From contig QNGE01002353.1 in the NCBI GenBank assembly GCA_008508345.1, positions 40,215 through 104,214 of the forward strand: a DNA stretch of 64,000 bases. Direction: 5' to 3'. The notes under the pieces are model-generated. The model searched no databases and was not told the DNA's origin. It worked only from the letters and a program-made list of their open reading frames with translations. This document shows positions 21,050 to 32,707 of the stretch, in pieces. The position numbers and the translations under genes are program-made. Source of the stretch: Paragonimus westermani (Eukaryota > Platyhelminthes > Trematoda > Plagiorchiida > Troglotrematidae). Position 1 is the first letter of the stretch. Every line of letters starts with the position of its first letter.

Positions 21050-23617
21050 AAGGAGGAAACTGATCATGAAGTGTCGACTTAACAGTTTGCACCCGAGGGC
21101 CTCATTAACTTGAGATCTGTCTTCAAAGGACCTTGAAAACCCCAAGAGAATGGTATAACCAATGAAGACATGCTGATGTTGAGTCTTGAAATAAGATGAC
21201 GAGGGACAAAATTGCATTGGGGAGAACTACGTAAAACATTTTGCTGTAGCTGCTTGTCGAAACTGTAGTTGTGGTCTTCGCGCACATGTTTTAATGACTA
21301 CAGTTACCGTGCACATTTCTCAGACTACTAATTACGTTCGAATAAACTTCTGTTTAGTATGTGACCATCTAACAAGTCCTTCAAACTCCCATACAAACCT
21401 TGACTTGGCGCAGTAAACTCACACACATGGCTTCTTGTGTTTATTCGGCTTATAAATTGTTTAACAGTTACTGTTGACATGCATTTTTCTGGGCGTAGTT
21501 CTTTGTGTGCATATGTGTTCCAATGACACCATCTTTTCAACCATCTATCCAAAGTTCTAACATGGATTATTTCCAATGTTCAAGGCTTGCTAGAGGTAAC
21601 AGTCGTGCTTAATACAATTGCTAGTTCAAACTCCGTCATATAAGCGTATACCGTGTAGAGTAACCGATTTTTAAACTGTACAACACTTTTGAACGCCCTT
21701 ACTGCAGGACATGTTGTCTTATCAACTGCAAACCGATTACACTTCTGTCGTTGTGCAATGTAAATAAAAGAATTAGTAAGTCAACCTAGGCCTACAGACA
21801 GCCATTCACAGCCGGTAGAGAACTCATCGATCATGAACCGCATAGAGACTAGATTGTCCAGGCCATTTTATTGTGGTTGTTTTCGTTGACTGTCTTATCT
21901 TGGTGCTTGGGTGTGCATTGTTTACTTAGAAACGTTCTGATGAGTGGTGTACTGAGCACTAAAAGTGAACTTTTTGCAGTTAGATTTTGGTTGTTCTGTC
22001 GCGTCGGATTTTCCGAATCACATCTCGGAATGCGATCCGTGTTTCGCATGATGGAGTTTCCGTCTGTGTCCAGCCAGTCTAGTTGTTGGCAGAGACGTGT
22101 GGCTTCGTAAATGTAGTGTGTTGTGGTGGAGTTAGGTTTACACGTGTCAGCACGGCAGGAAAACGGGTTACTGAATACTGTGGATGCCATACAGATAGAC
22201 TGCATGATAACATGAATTCGTCAGGCTGCCCGATATAGTGTAGCGGAATTCGACGATCTACACGATGGCATGTTCACTGACTCGAATTTTATACATGAAG
22301 TTTCATGTTTAACAACTCGTGTTAGTTTCAAAGAGAATGTCCAGATGTTAGATGCTGTCAAAATCTCTCGTTCAGAGTTTGCCCGTTTATCAGTCACGCG
22401 AATGGATACCGCGAGATCAAATTCGTCGAGCAGTCATGCAATGCCTCCCTCCTGCACACTTTGCGTGTTGTCGATCTTGACGCACTCACACACCCGTTTT
22501 CTGATGGGACAATCGCTCGTACACTGACAAGTCCAGCATGCTTGGCACATCGTTTATCGTTCAACTAAGCAAGGTGTCAGAGAGCACTTGAATGTCATGC
22601 CTTACAATGACCACGACTTCACTCAGATGGCTACGTTACTAGAATCGTCTGGAAAATATTCTTAAATGTGTGACTTTTACAAATTCGGTAGTCCACACAA
22701 AAAGGAACTTCAATATTCGTTACTGCTCAAAGATCCCGTGCATTTGGAAAAGCTACGGACCTGCTCAGTTGGCACTTATGTAAACAAAGCTCTGCATTGA
22801 CCTTTATTCAGCATATTGTTTAAGACTCGGAAACTTTCGCTTGACAGACAGTTATCATCATCCTCGCCAGCCTGAGGCTCAGACTGCCATTTCTCTCAAC
22901 GGTGACGTGGAATCTCCCAGAGGAAGAAACGTTGCCGAAAAGATTAAAAGGTTATAAAAGGAGACTAGATGGAAAAACTGGAGATTGTGTTAATGCAGCC
23001 AGATCAACGATTGCGACGCACCGCCATCTCCGATAGCTTTTCGAATCAGCGATTTGAGTAACCACGGGGATCCCAGCTAAGCAGGCGACACCTACTCACT
23101 TTGCTTAGTTGAACAGTCAGCCTCTTCACATTTCATGACCTCGTTGTTGCTCGACCACCACACAGTTTTATGTAACCGTTGGTGGTCTCGATATGTAATG
23201 CCCGGTACGGTAAACGCTAAGCTGGTGTGTGGACTACATGACACAATCATCGAAGACTGTGCAACATAAGTGACAAACAGTACCAAATATCTTGCTAACT
23301 TTTTCTTGCCCTGGGTTCCTGCTTCGGTCGTTATTTTAATTAAATAATCAATATGATCAATTTATTATGGTCCATTGTCGTTAGTCCATTAGCCGTGCAT
23401 GAATATGACCAACCGTCTACTCAGTAACGTGACATTTAACCTATGTGATATAGGCTTAAAACCCACCCGATCGGGTGTGTCTCACATCGTTTGTTCATCT
23501 TCGGCTTTTTCGATACGCAATTCAATCTTGGTCATCTCAATCCTTCACGTTCGCTGCTATTTTGTGTGTGTATAATCCGTCTATTCGACCGCCTTCCTTC
23601 TCCAAAAAAATTATTAG
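21050..23617. other. Intron B-C distal part, no gene recognised
   Basis: Several short open frames on both strands (for example 21849-22205 minus, 22270-22527 plus, 23092-23286 minus) show no family motif. The stretch 22830-23290 reads partly protein-like in broken frames, but I could not assign it. Confidence 0.35.
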
Positions 23618-23843
23618 GTGGAGCGCCTGAAGCAAGATCAAGCGCCTTGCGAACGAAACCCCGCAAACCGTGTTGCGAACGGTTCACATACGGTCGAGAA
23701 TTCCGCGATCGAACAAACTGTACCACCTGTTGTTGACATTATACGAAAATTCGATGGTTCATCACGACCCAACCCTATTTATCCTACAATGTCGAGTGAC
23801 AAGGCTTTCGAGAAGGTCGATGCGACGCGACGTCCCTCACGGG
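23618..23843 (+). CDS. Host gene exon C: charged linker with predicted short helices
   Basis: The acceptor is ..CCAAAAAAATTATTAG (AG at 23616-23617). The donor is CGGG|GTATGT (GT at 23844-23845). The exon enters in phase 0 and leaves in phase 1, with 75 full codons. The peptide begins VERLKQDQAPCERNP, continues through TVPPVVDIIRKFDGSSRP, and ends EKVDATRRPSR. VVDIIRKF looks like a short amphipathic helix, and RRPS matches an R-R-x-S phosphorylation consensus. The GTG at the exon start is an ordinary Val codon, not a start codon. No domain family was recognised. Confidence 0.72.
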
Positions 23844-24322
23844 GTATGTTTATGTAGTTGATTTGTGATGTACTGCGTGTGTGCGCGCGCGTTAGGCGTG
23901 TATTAGATTTTGCCTGCTATCCTCTCACCGATTCGATGAGCCGGCAGTATCATCCAGTCTAAAAGGACTTTTCTCTTTAGTGTGGCCATTTGAATTCTTA
24001 CGATTGAGTTTGATTATCGTAACACCAACTTGACTGGCAAATCGGTGGCATAGGTAAGCAGGGTGATGCACGACTTATGTCGATTAGACGTTACATTCGA
24101 TATGGAACATTGGAAAAAGATGACAAGGTGACCAAGCAGTGGGGTGTCGATCGGCACTGATCAGCCATCCTCAGCGCCAGTCCAGTATTTATTTGCCCAC
24201 CGACTGATTGACCAGTATCTGTTTTTTTCCAAAGGCGACGAATGATGCAGAAGGTTATACTGGTCTTTCTATTTAGCATCGATATCCCTTCAGTCATTAA
24301 GGAGATCGTGCTTTGTGTGCAG

Positions 24323-24337
24323 ATTATTCGCACTATG
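24323..24337 (+). CDS. Possible 15-nt micro-exon of the host gene
   Basis: ATTATTCGCACTATG lies between TTTGTGTGCAG and GTAAGAAAC. It is 15 nt, phase 1 in and phase 1 out, so it could sit between exons C and D without disturbing frame, adding Asp-Tyr-Ser-His-Tyr. Symmetric micro-exons are known in flukes, but 15 nt between chance AG and GT sites is common, so this is only a candidate. Confidence 0.2.
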
Positions 24338-24798
24338 GTAAGAAACAAAGTTGGTACGTTGATGGAGAATTGGTGGTCGCCTGGGGTGAAGATAAGTGGT
24401 GAATTCATGGGCGTCTTGATCATCGGTTGGTAAAAGAATTTTCTGCCATTGCCTCATTGATTCTAAACCTTTTTTGCATAGGGAGGTGTCACCTACCCAG
24501 TCGGTGACCCCGCAAGCAACTACAACCACTGGTTGAATATACTTTGATAGTGACTGTACCAGGATTAGTGATGAACAAATGTGCCAGTATTCATTAACCT
24601 TTCGTCTCCGTGATCATCAATACTGATGCCGGTTTATGTCAAAAGATCGATAGATTGCTCAAAACGAATTTGTCCTTCTGTATCATCGTTAGCAACACTT
24701 GGAGCTTTGAGCCGTATCCGTATCCCAGGCTGCTGTCTGCACTGACAATAGTCCATTAAGTAGCAGAATAACAAATAAGCACACATGCACAAGGAAGA

Positions 24799-25740
24799 AT
24801 CATCATCATCATCATCATCATCATAGACAGCAATACATCAGTGGTTCACACCAATGTTTAACTGCCACACAACCATGAAGAAACAGCAAACCCTATATAT
24901 ATGGGATAGAAGGAAAAAAGAAGGGGACCGGAAGGGACCTAACTACTGAAAATGACTACGTCCCTATTCAAACATTCAGCATCAAGGTGCCTACACCCTG
25001 CAAACAAACAACCGAGCTGCAAGTGAGAGTAAGGCGTCATCAACGAGACAGCTTCCTTTACGGCTTTCACTGCCACGCGTCATTAAATGCACTCACTTCC
25101 AGACAGCTCGGACAAACAACGACAACATTCACGCCACTGAGCTCGATTAGCCGCCATCTCACCTAGAGTCTCCAACCACCGACTCTGTGAGTCGCGAGGA
25201 CCCCAGCCCGGGAGACGAACACGACCCACGGTGGCCAACCCCTTCGTGAACGACTTCATTTCCCTACGCCAGGTCATTGTCTGTCCACCTCGCACCTTAC
25301 ACCAGTCGATCGCAGTGTCAGCGAATAGTGCTCGGTGTGGAAGACGACTAACTGGCATTCTTAATACATGACCTAACCATCTAAGCCTGTGTAAACGTAG
25401 AGATTGGACAAGAGAACTCGTCTGACAATCACTACCAAACACCCGCTTCCTAACCTCCTCGTTACTTACGCGCTGATGCCACCCGATACGAGCGATTGAA
25501 CGCAGACATCGGTGGTCAAATACTTGAAGACGGTTCACGTCTTCTACCCTGAGCGGCCAGGTTTCGTTGCCGTAAAGTAACACAGCCCTCACCGCTGTCT
25601 TATATACACGACCTTTAGGCTTCAGAGAAATACCCCTCTGTCGCCAGAGATGTCTCAAATGAGCGAATACCGCCCTAGCCTTAGAGATGCGCGCTTCTAT
25701 TTCGTTCCCTACACCTCCAACGCTGCTGATGCAGCTTCCC
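24799..25740 (-). pseudogene. RTE-3 retroelement, 5'-truncated: RT C-terminus, 3' UTR and trinucleotide tail
   Basis: On the minus strand the frame is open from about 25740: LGSCISSVGG, ARISKARAVFAHLRHLWR, GRVYKTAVRAVLLYGNETW, VFDHRCLRSIARIGWHQRVS, LRWLGHVLRMP, MTWRREMKSFTKG, RAQWRECCRCLSELSG, with its stop at 25083-25085. This is the C-terminal region downstream of the catalytic palm of RTE-type reverse transcriptase. The 3' UTR (about 24830-25080) shares GCTCGGTTGTTTGTTTGC with RTE-1. The element ends in a (TGA/ATG)n tail, written as (ATC)n on the + strand at 24799-24824. The intact frame suggests a fairly recent insertion, but catalytic domains are absent. Confidence 0.88.
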
Positions 25741-28700
25741 AGATTAAGAGAAATAAAGAAAAATGATACTCCACGAGAAGGAAGTGAAAAGGCTACCCAT
25801 CAACCTTGTGGAAGGTAGTCTGCTGTTGATTGCGACACACTGCCTTGCCAGAGAGCGTTTCCAACTAACAATGTAGATAGTGTGAAACTCACCAATCGGG
25901 CAGACAATCCCTAGCTGTCTTGCACAATGAGGTGATCAGAGGTTTCATAGCCTGCGACCACGTTATCGCCTAACCGCCTTGTGGTTTCTTTCAAACATAA
26001 ACTGTGACACTAAACACTGTGCGGTATAATAGACAGTTCGTTGACCCACTGCGCACATGGCCTGGCGAGGGCTTTGAATCTTCACTGTCTTGACTACCGG
26101 TCGCAGACCCGTAACTGACTCTCGCGTTGCTGACACAGTCAGCTCTCATGAAGTGAGCTGAATGGTGTAAACATCGGTAGTGGAACGCCAAGATTCTTTA
26201 CGCGTCCTCTGCACTGATAGGCCAGGTCTGATCCACAGGGAGTAATCGGACGCATGAGCTGTCCAGCGTAAATCGTGGTGATTAATGAGTAGTGATAGTT
26301 TTTATAGAATGATAAGTATGTTTTTGTGTAAATGTAACTTGTGTCCACTTTCTGAACGCTCAGAATTTGAGTGCAGTTTTAGTTCCACTATGTTCGACTG
26401 ATGTGAGTGATGATAATCTAAGTTTGACCTTCGATCTAATTTTTAAACCAATGATGTGTAATTCGAATGGGTACTACTCACTTTACCATTTAAAGTGGTC
26501 ATGATGACGAACGAGGGGACCGTTGATCGAACTCAAAGTGGACATTGTATGACGATGCAGACAGACAGTCAGGTACTCCACTGGATCAGTAAAAACTTGA
26601 ATGAAAACGACCAGACTGCTACGGATCGTCAATAAGTTCAGGGAAACAAGTGGCGTACACAACAAAAGATATGCGATAGATTCCTGAAATTTGATGGGAA
26701 TGTTCGATAGATAGCGAGCTTTCCACAACGCAGCAGTTGTATTTTAGCACAAGCTACTGCTTACAGCCTTTTCCCCCCAACGCTGTCGACGCAATCACTA
26801 TGCAAACGCATTCACAATGTGGATCTGTATCAGCCTCATCACTGTTGTATAACAGGCACCCTCGTTTGTGCGTACATTCGAAAAAGACGATAGACCAGAA
26901 GCGACTATCAGAATAGTATGTACGCACTTTAGGGGAAGTGCCACTAGGTCGAATGACGACGTACTGCCACCCGATGTGTGTGAATGCACGTCAGCCGTGC
27001 AAATGAGTGTACGCGTTCGTGGTCTTGTGTTTTAACATAATCTGTACGGAAGTTCGTGCAATAAACAACTTTGCTTGCCAAACGTCTGTTGCGGTCACAA
27101 CACCCACGAATGTGCTCCACTGTATCCATTATGTTAGCGTCTACTGTTATTCGGACTGTTTTAATTTAATCCCAGCTCTCAACCTCCCCTACACTTGTGT
27201 TTGGGCGACGCTGTGGTATTACATTTCCTTCGTACAGTACAGCCAGGATTTCAGTTAAAAATTTTGGGGTCGAGGCTTAATTACTTTGTATATGTTTGGA
27301 CTTTCATTCTATTGAATAAGTGCTGATCAAGAAGACCTATTTGTAAGGTCTTGTTCCCCACACTATTGAACTTCGATAGTGATTTGCCAATACATAAGGT
27401 GATCTTCTAATGTTACAGCTATCTTCATCACACAGCTGTCAGGGTCCGTCATTCCTTCATTACACTTCTTTTCCAACACTTCTACTGACCGTGGTGTTTT
27501 TTTTATATTAAGAATAACTGTACGAGAACAAGCCGAAAAAGGTCGCAGAAATTACAAAGCCTAAGGGTAGTCCCACTCGTAGCTGAACAACATATTTTCA
27601 AGTCTGACTTCAACTCGCATCTAAACTTTATACATTCACATCCGGAATTTGTCCATATTTGTCACAGAGGTATTAACATTACTACTCATTTGAAAGCCTC
27701 CGTAGTTTTTTTTTGCAAAGATAGCCTTTTTTTTGCCGACACGGAACTGAATCTCAACGTCATTGGTCCCGTACAACCTTAGCACTTTACGTTGATTTGC
27801 TCATTTATCCAGTTACACCATTTTTTTACTTGTAGGTTATATGCATATTGCCATACCCCCCCCCTCCAGCAAGGTGTAGTTATGACGGTCTCCAGGGTTC
27901 ATATCTTCTCACTTTTCTGTGTTGTAAGCACCCAACATATGTAAAAACCGTAGCGAGAGCAATCACCACATTTTTAGTGAATTGATCTAATAATCCAGCA
28001 TATATGTACCGCCTGATTTTTTGCCACTCAACACAAGCGTTTCATCAATCATGTATTTCACCTTTTTAATGTCCTTATTAAAGTAAACACTGAGTTGATC
28101 GATTTTTCGTTCCACACGCTTCCACGTAGAGCTTACATCTAGTAAATGTGTTCGCGAGCTGCACATGAAGTCGTACCATGACCTGTAGTGTAGATCAGTA
28201 TACAACCGTCTTTGAACTTTCATCGTGAAGTTTAAGAAGTAACAACTTGTTTAACATGGGTCTACATGTAAACGGACTATCTGCTATCATTTATGTCCAT
28301 TATTCCTGATGGACATTTGGTTTCGGCGACCACTACTAACGGATCGCGTTGTTATTATCTAAACCTGTGACGTAGTTCGATCCGCGTTTTTGGCTTTGAC
28401 AACTAGACAGTCTCATGCCTACCAAACCAATTTTGCCCTTTAGTTCGTCATTATCCAACTGTCGACACATATGTTTACGAAAGCCGTCACGTACGTACAT
28501 GACAGAAGCACTTCTATCCTCATTGCAAATTCACAAAACGATGTGTTTCATCTTCTCTTCAGAACAGTGAACAGTTATAGTTTTGCAGCCTTCAAAATTT
28601 TCCATGCTTCTTTTCAAACTTTAAGTAGCGGTGGTATTTGGTCGTGCAGAAAGTACTCTCACTTTTGAGAGATCACGTTTCTATGAATACAGCTCGATTG

Positions 28701-29395
28701 AATTGGATTATTTTCATACCAACTAAGCATCATTGCGCTCAATACACTTGTAACCGTGATGCAAGTGTAGAAAGTATGGTATCTTTGGGTACTGAAAACG
28801 CCGCAAGGTAATTTCCCGGGTCGTTTGATTCCTGGGGGGGGTCCCTTTATAAAATAGTCGAGAAAGTGGAAAAATTGAAGATCTGTCGCCAGCTGATACA
28901 ATTTGTGAAAGGCTTTGTTTGTAACGAGTGGTCTGGCCATTATATTGCAGAAGGATCGGGTCTGTCCTGTTGTTTGGCCCTGGTCGTTGTGGTGATGTTT
29001 TTGATTAACTTTCAGCTCACTACAGCAGCGGCATTGCTTTAAATGTTGTATCCAGTGGCTAGATACTGCGGTGGAGTTGTACGACAGCAAACAACTAAAA
29101 GCTAGTCGTCATATGATCCCGGTGTAAGTCACATTTAGGTTTTGTTCATGAGGTTACAATTTTCTTGGACCTGTGCGCATTTTTTTCTCCCATATTCTAC
29201 GAAATTCATTTTTCACTCTAATTAATAACACTCAATAAAAGAAGTCCATTTTATTTTGAAATAACTGTGAAGCCCACATACCTACACGTACCTTCGTCTA
29301 AGTTCCATTCACTTTGTGTAGTGCTCGTTGGTCGTACGTACTCTTTGTATTGCCAACGAGTAGTGTGGCAGATTTATGATTTTAGATGAGACCCA
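25741..29395. other. Intron C-D central part, no gene recognised
   Basis: Minus-strand frames at 27987-28223 and 28659-29090 (143 codons) are the longest here, but I recognise no motif in either. No clear repeats were found other than homopolymer and poly-C tracts near 27855. Confidence 0.4.
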
Positions 29396-29399
29396 ATTG

Positions 29400-29495
29400 T
29401 GAAAAGTCAGGTTTTCGGCTGGATTCGAACCAGCGACAGACACGACGTGCCTCAACACGGCAAGCGCACTACCAGCTGAGATACGAAGCCACACC
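29400..29495 (-). repeat. tRNA-derived SINE head or tRNA pseudogene
   Basis: On the minus strand: GGCTTCGTATCTCAGCTGGT (A-box region, D-arm-like), then GCTGGTTCGAATCCAGC, a perfect 5-bp T-stem with the canonical TTCGAAT loop (B box). The middle between D-arm and T-arm is longer than in a tRNA, and the acceptor ends pair only partly. So I call a SINE head or pseudogene, not a functional tRNA. Confidence 0.6.
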
Positions 29496-29829
29496 AGGAG
29501 CTCGGAAATTTCACATTTGGACTCTGTTACCCACCCGTCCCACTGTCTCATATGGAATCTACCAAATGATTCAGGAAATCGACTGCCCCACCGTATTCAG
29601 ACGAATTCGCCAATCTCCTTTGCTAAATCCACCAATGTTCTTTCAGGATTAGCCTCCACCAATTCTTTCAAGCTATTCAACAGTCGAGCTAAGTGTTTGA
29701 AATTCACATCTGTGGACCGGACTTTGCAGACTGTTCTCGATCAGCTTTTCGTATGCACCTTCACCAAGACTTGTTTGTTTGTTTTCTGCTGCCTCCCAAA
29801 CCTGATGTCCCAGTCCAGTGTGAGGAGAT

Positions 29830-30107
29830 GCAAGAGTTCGACAATCACATCTTTCCATGCCACATGAATAAGGAAACTGTAGATTATCTGAAATAGAAAC
29901 GCGCAAACAACCAATGACCGCAGTAGCAAATCACATCCTGAACACTGATCCCGCCATCGACCCGGCTTGTGAATTCAAAATCTTATTACGTCATCCCAGT
30001 CCAAGATTCTTACGGTTTGCTGATGCTATCACAACTAATCGACTGAAGCCGGCCCTCTGTATTCAGAAACGATTGTTCGTCAGCTTGACCCTGCTCTGGG
30101 TGTACTG
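29830..30107 (+). pseudogene. PLE-3: GIY-YIG endonuclease C-terminal fragment
   Basis: In one frame the sequence reads CRLSEIETRKQPMTAVANHI, then LNTDPAIDPACEFKILLRH, FLRFADAITTNRLKPALC and IQKRLFVSLTLLW. This follows the pattern of PLE endonuclease tails (A-x-H-x5-H-x-ID, then E/DAI and a terminal aromatic), as in PLE-1 (SIAAHLMESNHSIDL, VAEAIAI). A stop falls near the expected YIG motif. The reverse transcriptase is not seen, so this is a 5'-truncated end. A hammerhead motif follows about 90 bp downstream on the same strand. Confidence 0.65.
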
Positions 30108-30192
30108 ACTTTTCTTAACTCCCCGATCGACTATCCATCCCACTTCACCCCCTAACTGTTGGATACAAGAAAAAGCCGTTTCATGTCATCAT

Positions 30193-30241
30193 AAATTTGG
30201 TACTGAAGAGTCAATACGAAATGCTCGCATCTACCAGTTTT
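30193..30241 (+). ncRNA. Hammerhead ribozyme motif, well formed, in PLE-3 3' region
   Basis: Stem I pairs 30193-30202 with 30232-30241 (9 of 10 pairs including one wobble; GGTA/TACC at the core end). Then come CTGAAGA (30203-30209), stem II GT-CAAT-AC (30210-30217) with the required G10.1-C11.1 pair, GAAA (30218-30221), stem III TGC-TC-GCA (30222-30229), T16.1 and C17, with predicted cleavage after 30231. This is the minimal type-I layout with a tiny stem III, the form reported in Penelope-like elements and in schistosome Sm-alpha repeats. Stem II is very short, so activity may be low. Confidence 0.7.
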
Positions 30242-30259
30242 CGTGTTCTAACGGTTTTG

Positions 30260-32109
30260 TTAAAATAGATGTGTATTTTACCATTGTACTCTCGTCTCCA
30301 GCTACCACATTAGTGATAATGCATCACATGATGAAGTAAACACCAATGTGGAACTGAAAAGTAGAGAATAAACGAAGGACCTACTTCGTATCTTTCAGCA
30401 TTTGCCCACATGCAACCTTGTGATCATCTCCGGGACCGTAATGCAGGCCGTAGCCATGCCCTCACAAATGTGACTAGTCTCTAAGGGGTGCCATCATTGA
30501 AGGGCATTGCGAATACGCTTCGGCCAACAGTTGACCGATGTTGGTCTAGCATCTACAGATCAGATGTTAGCCTACCCAAACGGTATGCGAAGATTGTTCA
30601 CGAACAGTTTTATACAATTTAGGGTTTTGCCTCGTTGTCAACGCAAAACTAAGCCACGAGACAGTTATACTGTTTCTTCATGGGGAACACCGGACGCATT
30701 TCAATCCCGAAATGCGTTTCGTGTGCGGTTCAAAGGGGTTTGTTTCTTCAAGAGAGATACCCACTGCTGGAGCAGTGAGTGCCATATAAAATCTATGGCA
30801 GAATTGTTTCCTTTTGGAGGGTTTCTTCTCTGTGGGAAGCACTTTAAATCGTTTTAGAGAAATACTTATGTGCGTATACGTAGCTCTAGTGGGTCTGTGT
30901 GTGTATGTGAGCCATAGTAACCATTTGGCCGTACCCCCTATTTTGCAGTTGTACACTTCTAGTCCGTCTTAAGTGTAAAGTCACATGGTGCTCCATCCCT
31001 TCTGTTGCATGAATGTTGTGTTTATTGTGATTGGTTTGCCAGCTGTTTTAAGACTTCAGGTGTGTGCGTGTGCATGCAGATGCGTATTGCCCCTGGTCCC
31101 AATTTCGCACATTCTTTTGTAATCAAGGGTGAATTGTATTCAGTGTCACTCAGCGAAACGTGAGCAATCGACCGAGATGCGCTTTTAATGCAAATGTTCG
31201 ATGCATAAACCCACCTGAAACATATTGTGTATATAATAGGAGCAGAAACGTTTCCCTGGGATCATTGTGTTCAGTCATACAAGACCAAAATAAGTTGACA
31301 ATCATTTGCTCGAGGTATGCCTAGATATTTTGGACCGATCCTGGCAAATCTCTTTTTATCGCCGTGTTTGATTTTCCGATTATTTCTGTGTTTCCCATTA
31401 TGCTACAGCAGATCGTTTTATTAACTTGGTCTTCCACGTGAAAGCACAACCCACACATCTCTGCATTCGAACAATACCTATTGAATCACCGTTTTATTCA
31501 TGCGATCTTTGTAGGTCAGCTTTCAGGGGATTGGATAGAACGTTTTAAGTGTGAAGCATACCCTGTCCATCAGTATGAGGGCTCATCGTTGTTTAGCCCA
31601 TCTTCTGGATGTTTTTATTTACGTCCATAGTTGAACCCAGTCTAGAACTTCTGTCTCTTCCTTTTCCAAACACAGAATGGTTGGACTTACTGGCTGGCTG
31701 CACGCATCTTGAATTCATAGTGGAAAATTAAGAAACAGTGGACAGATCATGTACGTTTTCTCCTCTGCGCCACGACGGATTTTTCCCTATGCGGGACAAA
31801 AAATTTCAGCTTCTCAGAATTATTAGGAAAGTTGTATGATGAGCCGAAGGCTTCTGGACTTTATACAGACCACTCTGTACTCTTTTGAGATACCCAGACA
31901 GTAGTGGAACAGTTGTGTGTTCAAGCTTTCATGAGTGTTGCGCAGAAACACAGTATCTAGTTGAAGACCGATCATCAGACAACTCTGTTCGTCAGGTAAC
32001 TCCTAGGGCATTCAATATACACTTTATCTTTCAATAACTAAACTTCAACCTCACTTCTTTTACCTGCACTTGATCACCCGGACACACTTTGCTTTCTCTG
32101 TTTACATAG
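30260..32109. other. Intron C-D distal part, no gene recognised
   Basis: Open frames at 30507-30857 (+) and 30678-30956 (-) overlap each other and lack motifs. No splice-compatible exon was found before exon D. Confidence 0.4.
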
Positions 32110-32417
32110 AATGCAAGAGAACTATGAACCTGCCAAGCCCACTATATCTTCCGGAACCAACTGATTCCTCCCGAACTCAAGTCTCCCAGAATGGTCCTGA
32201 TATCACCCCCTTACCAACTGTCCAGGAATTGGCTCGTGGATTCACAGCAGCTGCAGTCGTTTCTGGTTCATATCCAACCACAATCAGTGGTCGCTCCACG
32301 TCAAATGTTTTCATGTCCCCATCCCCCTTACCTCCCACCTTCCTTGGTCCGGCCTCAGCTTTACCTCGTCACTTCTTACCACCAGTGTCCTCGACCGAAT
32401 CGAGTCCGCGTGTTCAA
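32110..32417 (+). CDS. Host gene exon D: Pro/Ser/Thr-rich segment
   Basis: The acceptor is ..CTTTCTCTGTTTACATAG with a strong pyrimidine tract (AG at 32108-32109). The donor is CAA|GTGAGC at 32418. It enters in phase 1, so G from exon C plus AA makes Glu, and it leaves in phase 0 after 102 full codons. The peptide includes MNLPSPLYLPEPT, then TVQELARGFTAAAVVSGSYP, then SPSPLPPTFLGPASALP. The Leu/Ala-rich stretch around VQELARGFTAAAVV could form a short helix inside otherwise disordered sequence. A 120-bp intron, the shortest seen here, separates it from exon E. Confidence 0.8.
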
Positions 32418-32537
32418 GTGAGCTAGTTTCTCGTGTGTACTTTCCCCAGCATCTCAATCTGTTTTGTCTGTAAAAGCCGGTATTTTAAAACGTTTATTTC
32501 TTTTTCTGTTTATCATCGTCCTGCCTCTTTCGACCAG

Positions 32538-32707
32538 ACCATGTTCACTAGTCATCCGGCTCCAGGAGAGTTTACGCCACAACCGCCACTACCGCTGCTG
32601 CTGCCCCCAGGTAGATTACATTCCCCGACGTCTACTGTACCTTTGTCCTCATTCGGTCAATCTGGTCCACCAAACCAGACAGCTGACCGACATCAACCAC
32701 AACTCCC
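32538..32707 (+). CDS. Host gene exon E: proline-rich segment
   Basis: The acceptor ..CCTGCCTCTTTCGACCAG (AG at 32536-32537) follows a long pyrimidine tract. The donor is CC|GTAAGT at 32708. It enters in phase 0 and leaves in phase 2, with 56 full codons. The peptide contains APGEFTPQPPLPLLLPPGR and ends in a Gln/His/Pro-rich run. PPLPLLLPP is a plausible SH3, WW or profilin ligand. The internal Met near the exon start is probably not an initiator, because exons A-D are in phase upstream. Confidence 0.78.

Noticed and set aside
21938..21975. CTGATGA with GTG/CAC stem II resembling a hammerhead
   Set aside because: The GAAA core is TAAA, and no stem I pairs with the sequence after the presumed cleavage point; taken as chance.
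28659..29090. Minus-strand open frame of 143 codons
   Set aside because: Reads like chance sequence, with no recognisable domain and no transcript signals.
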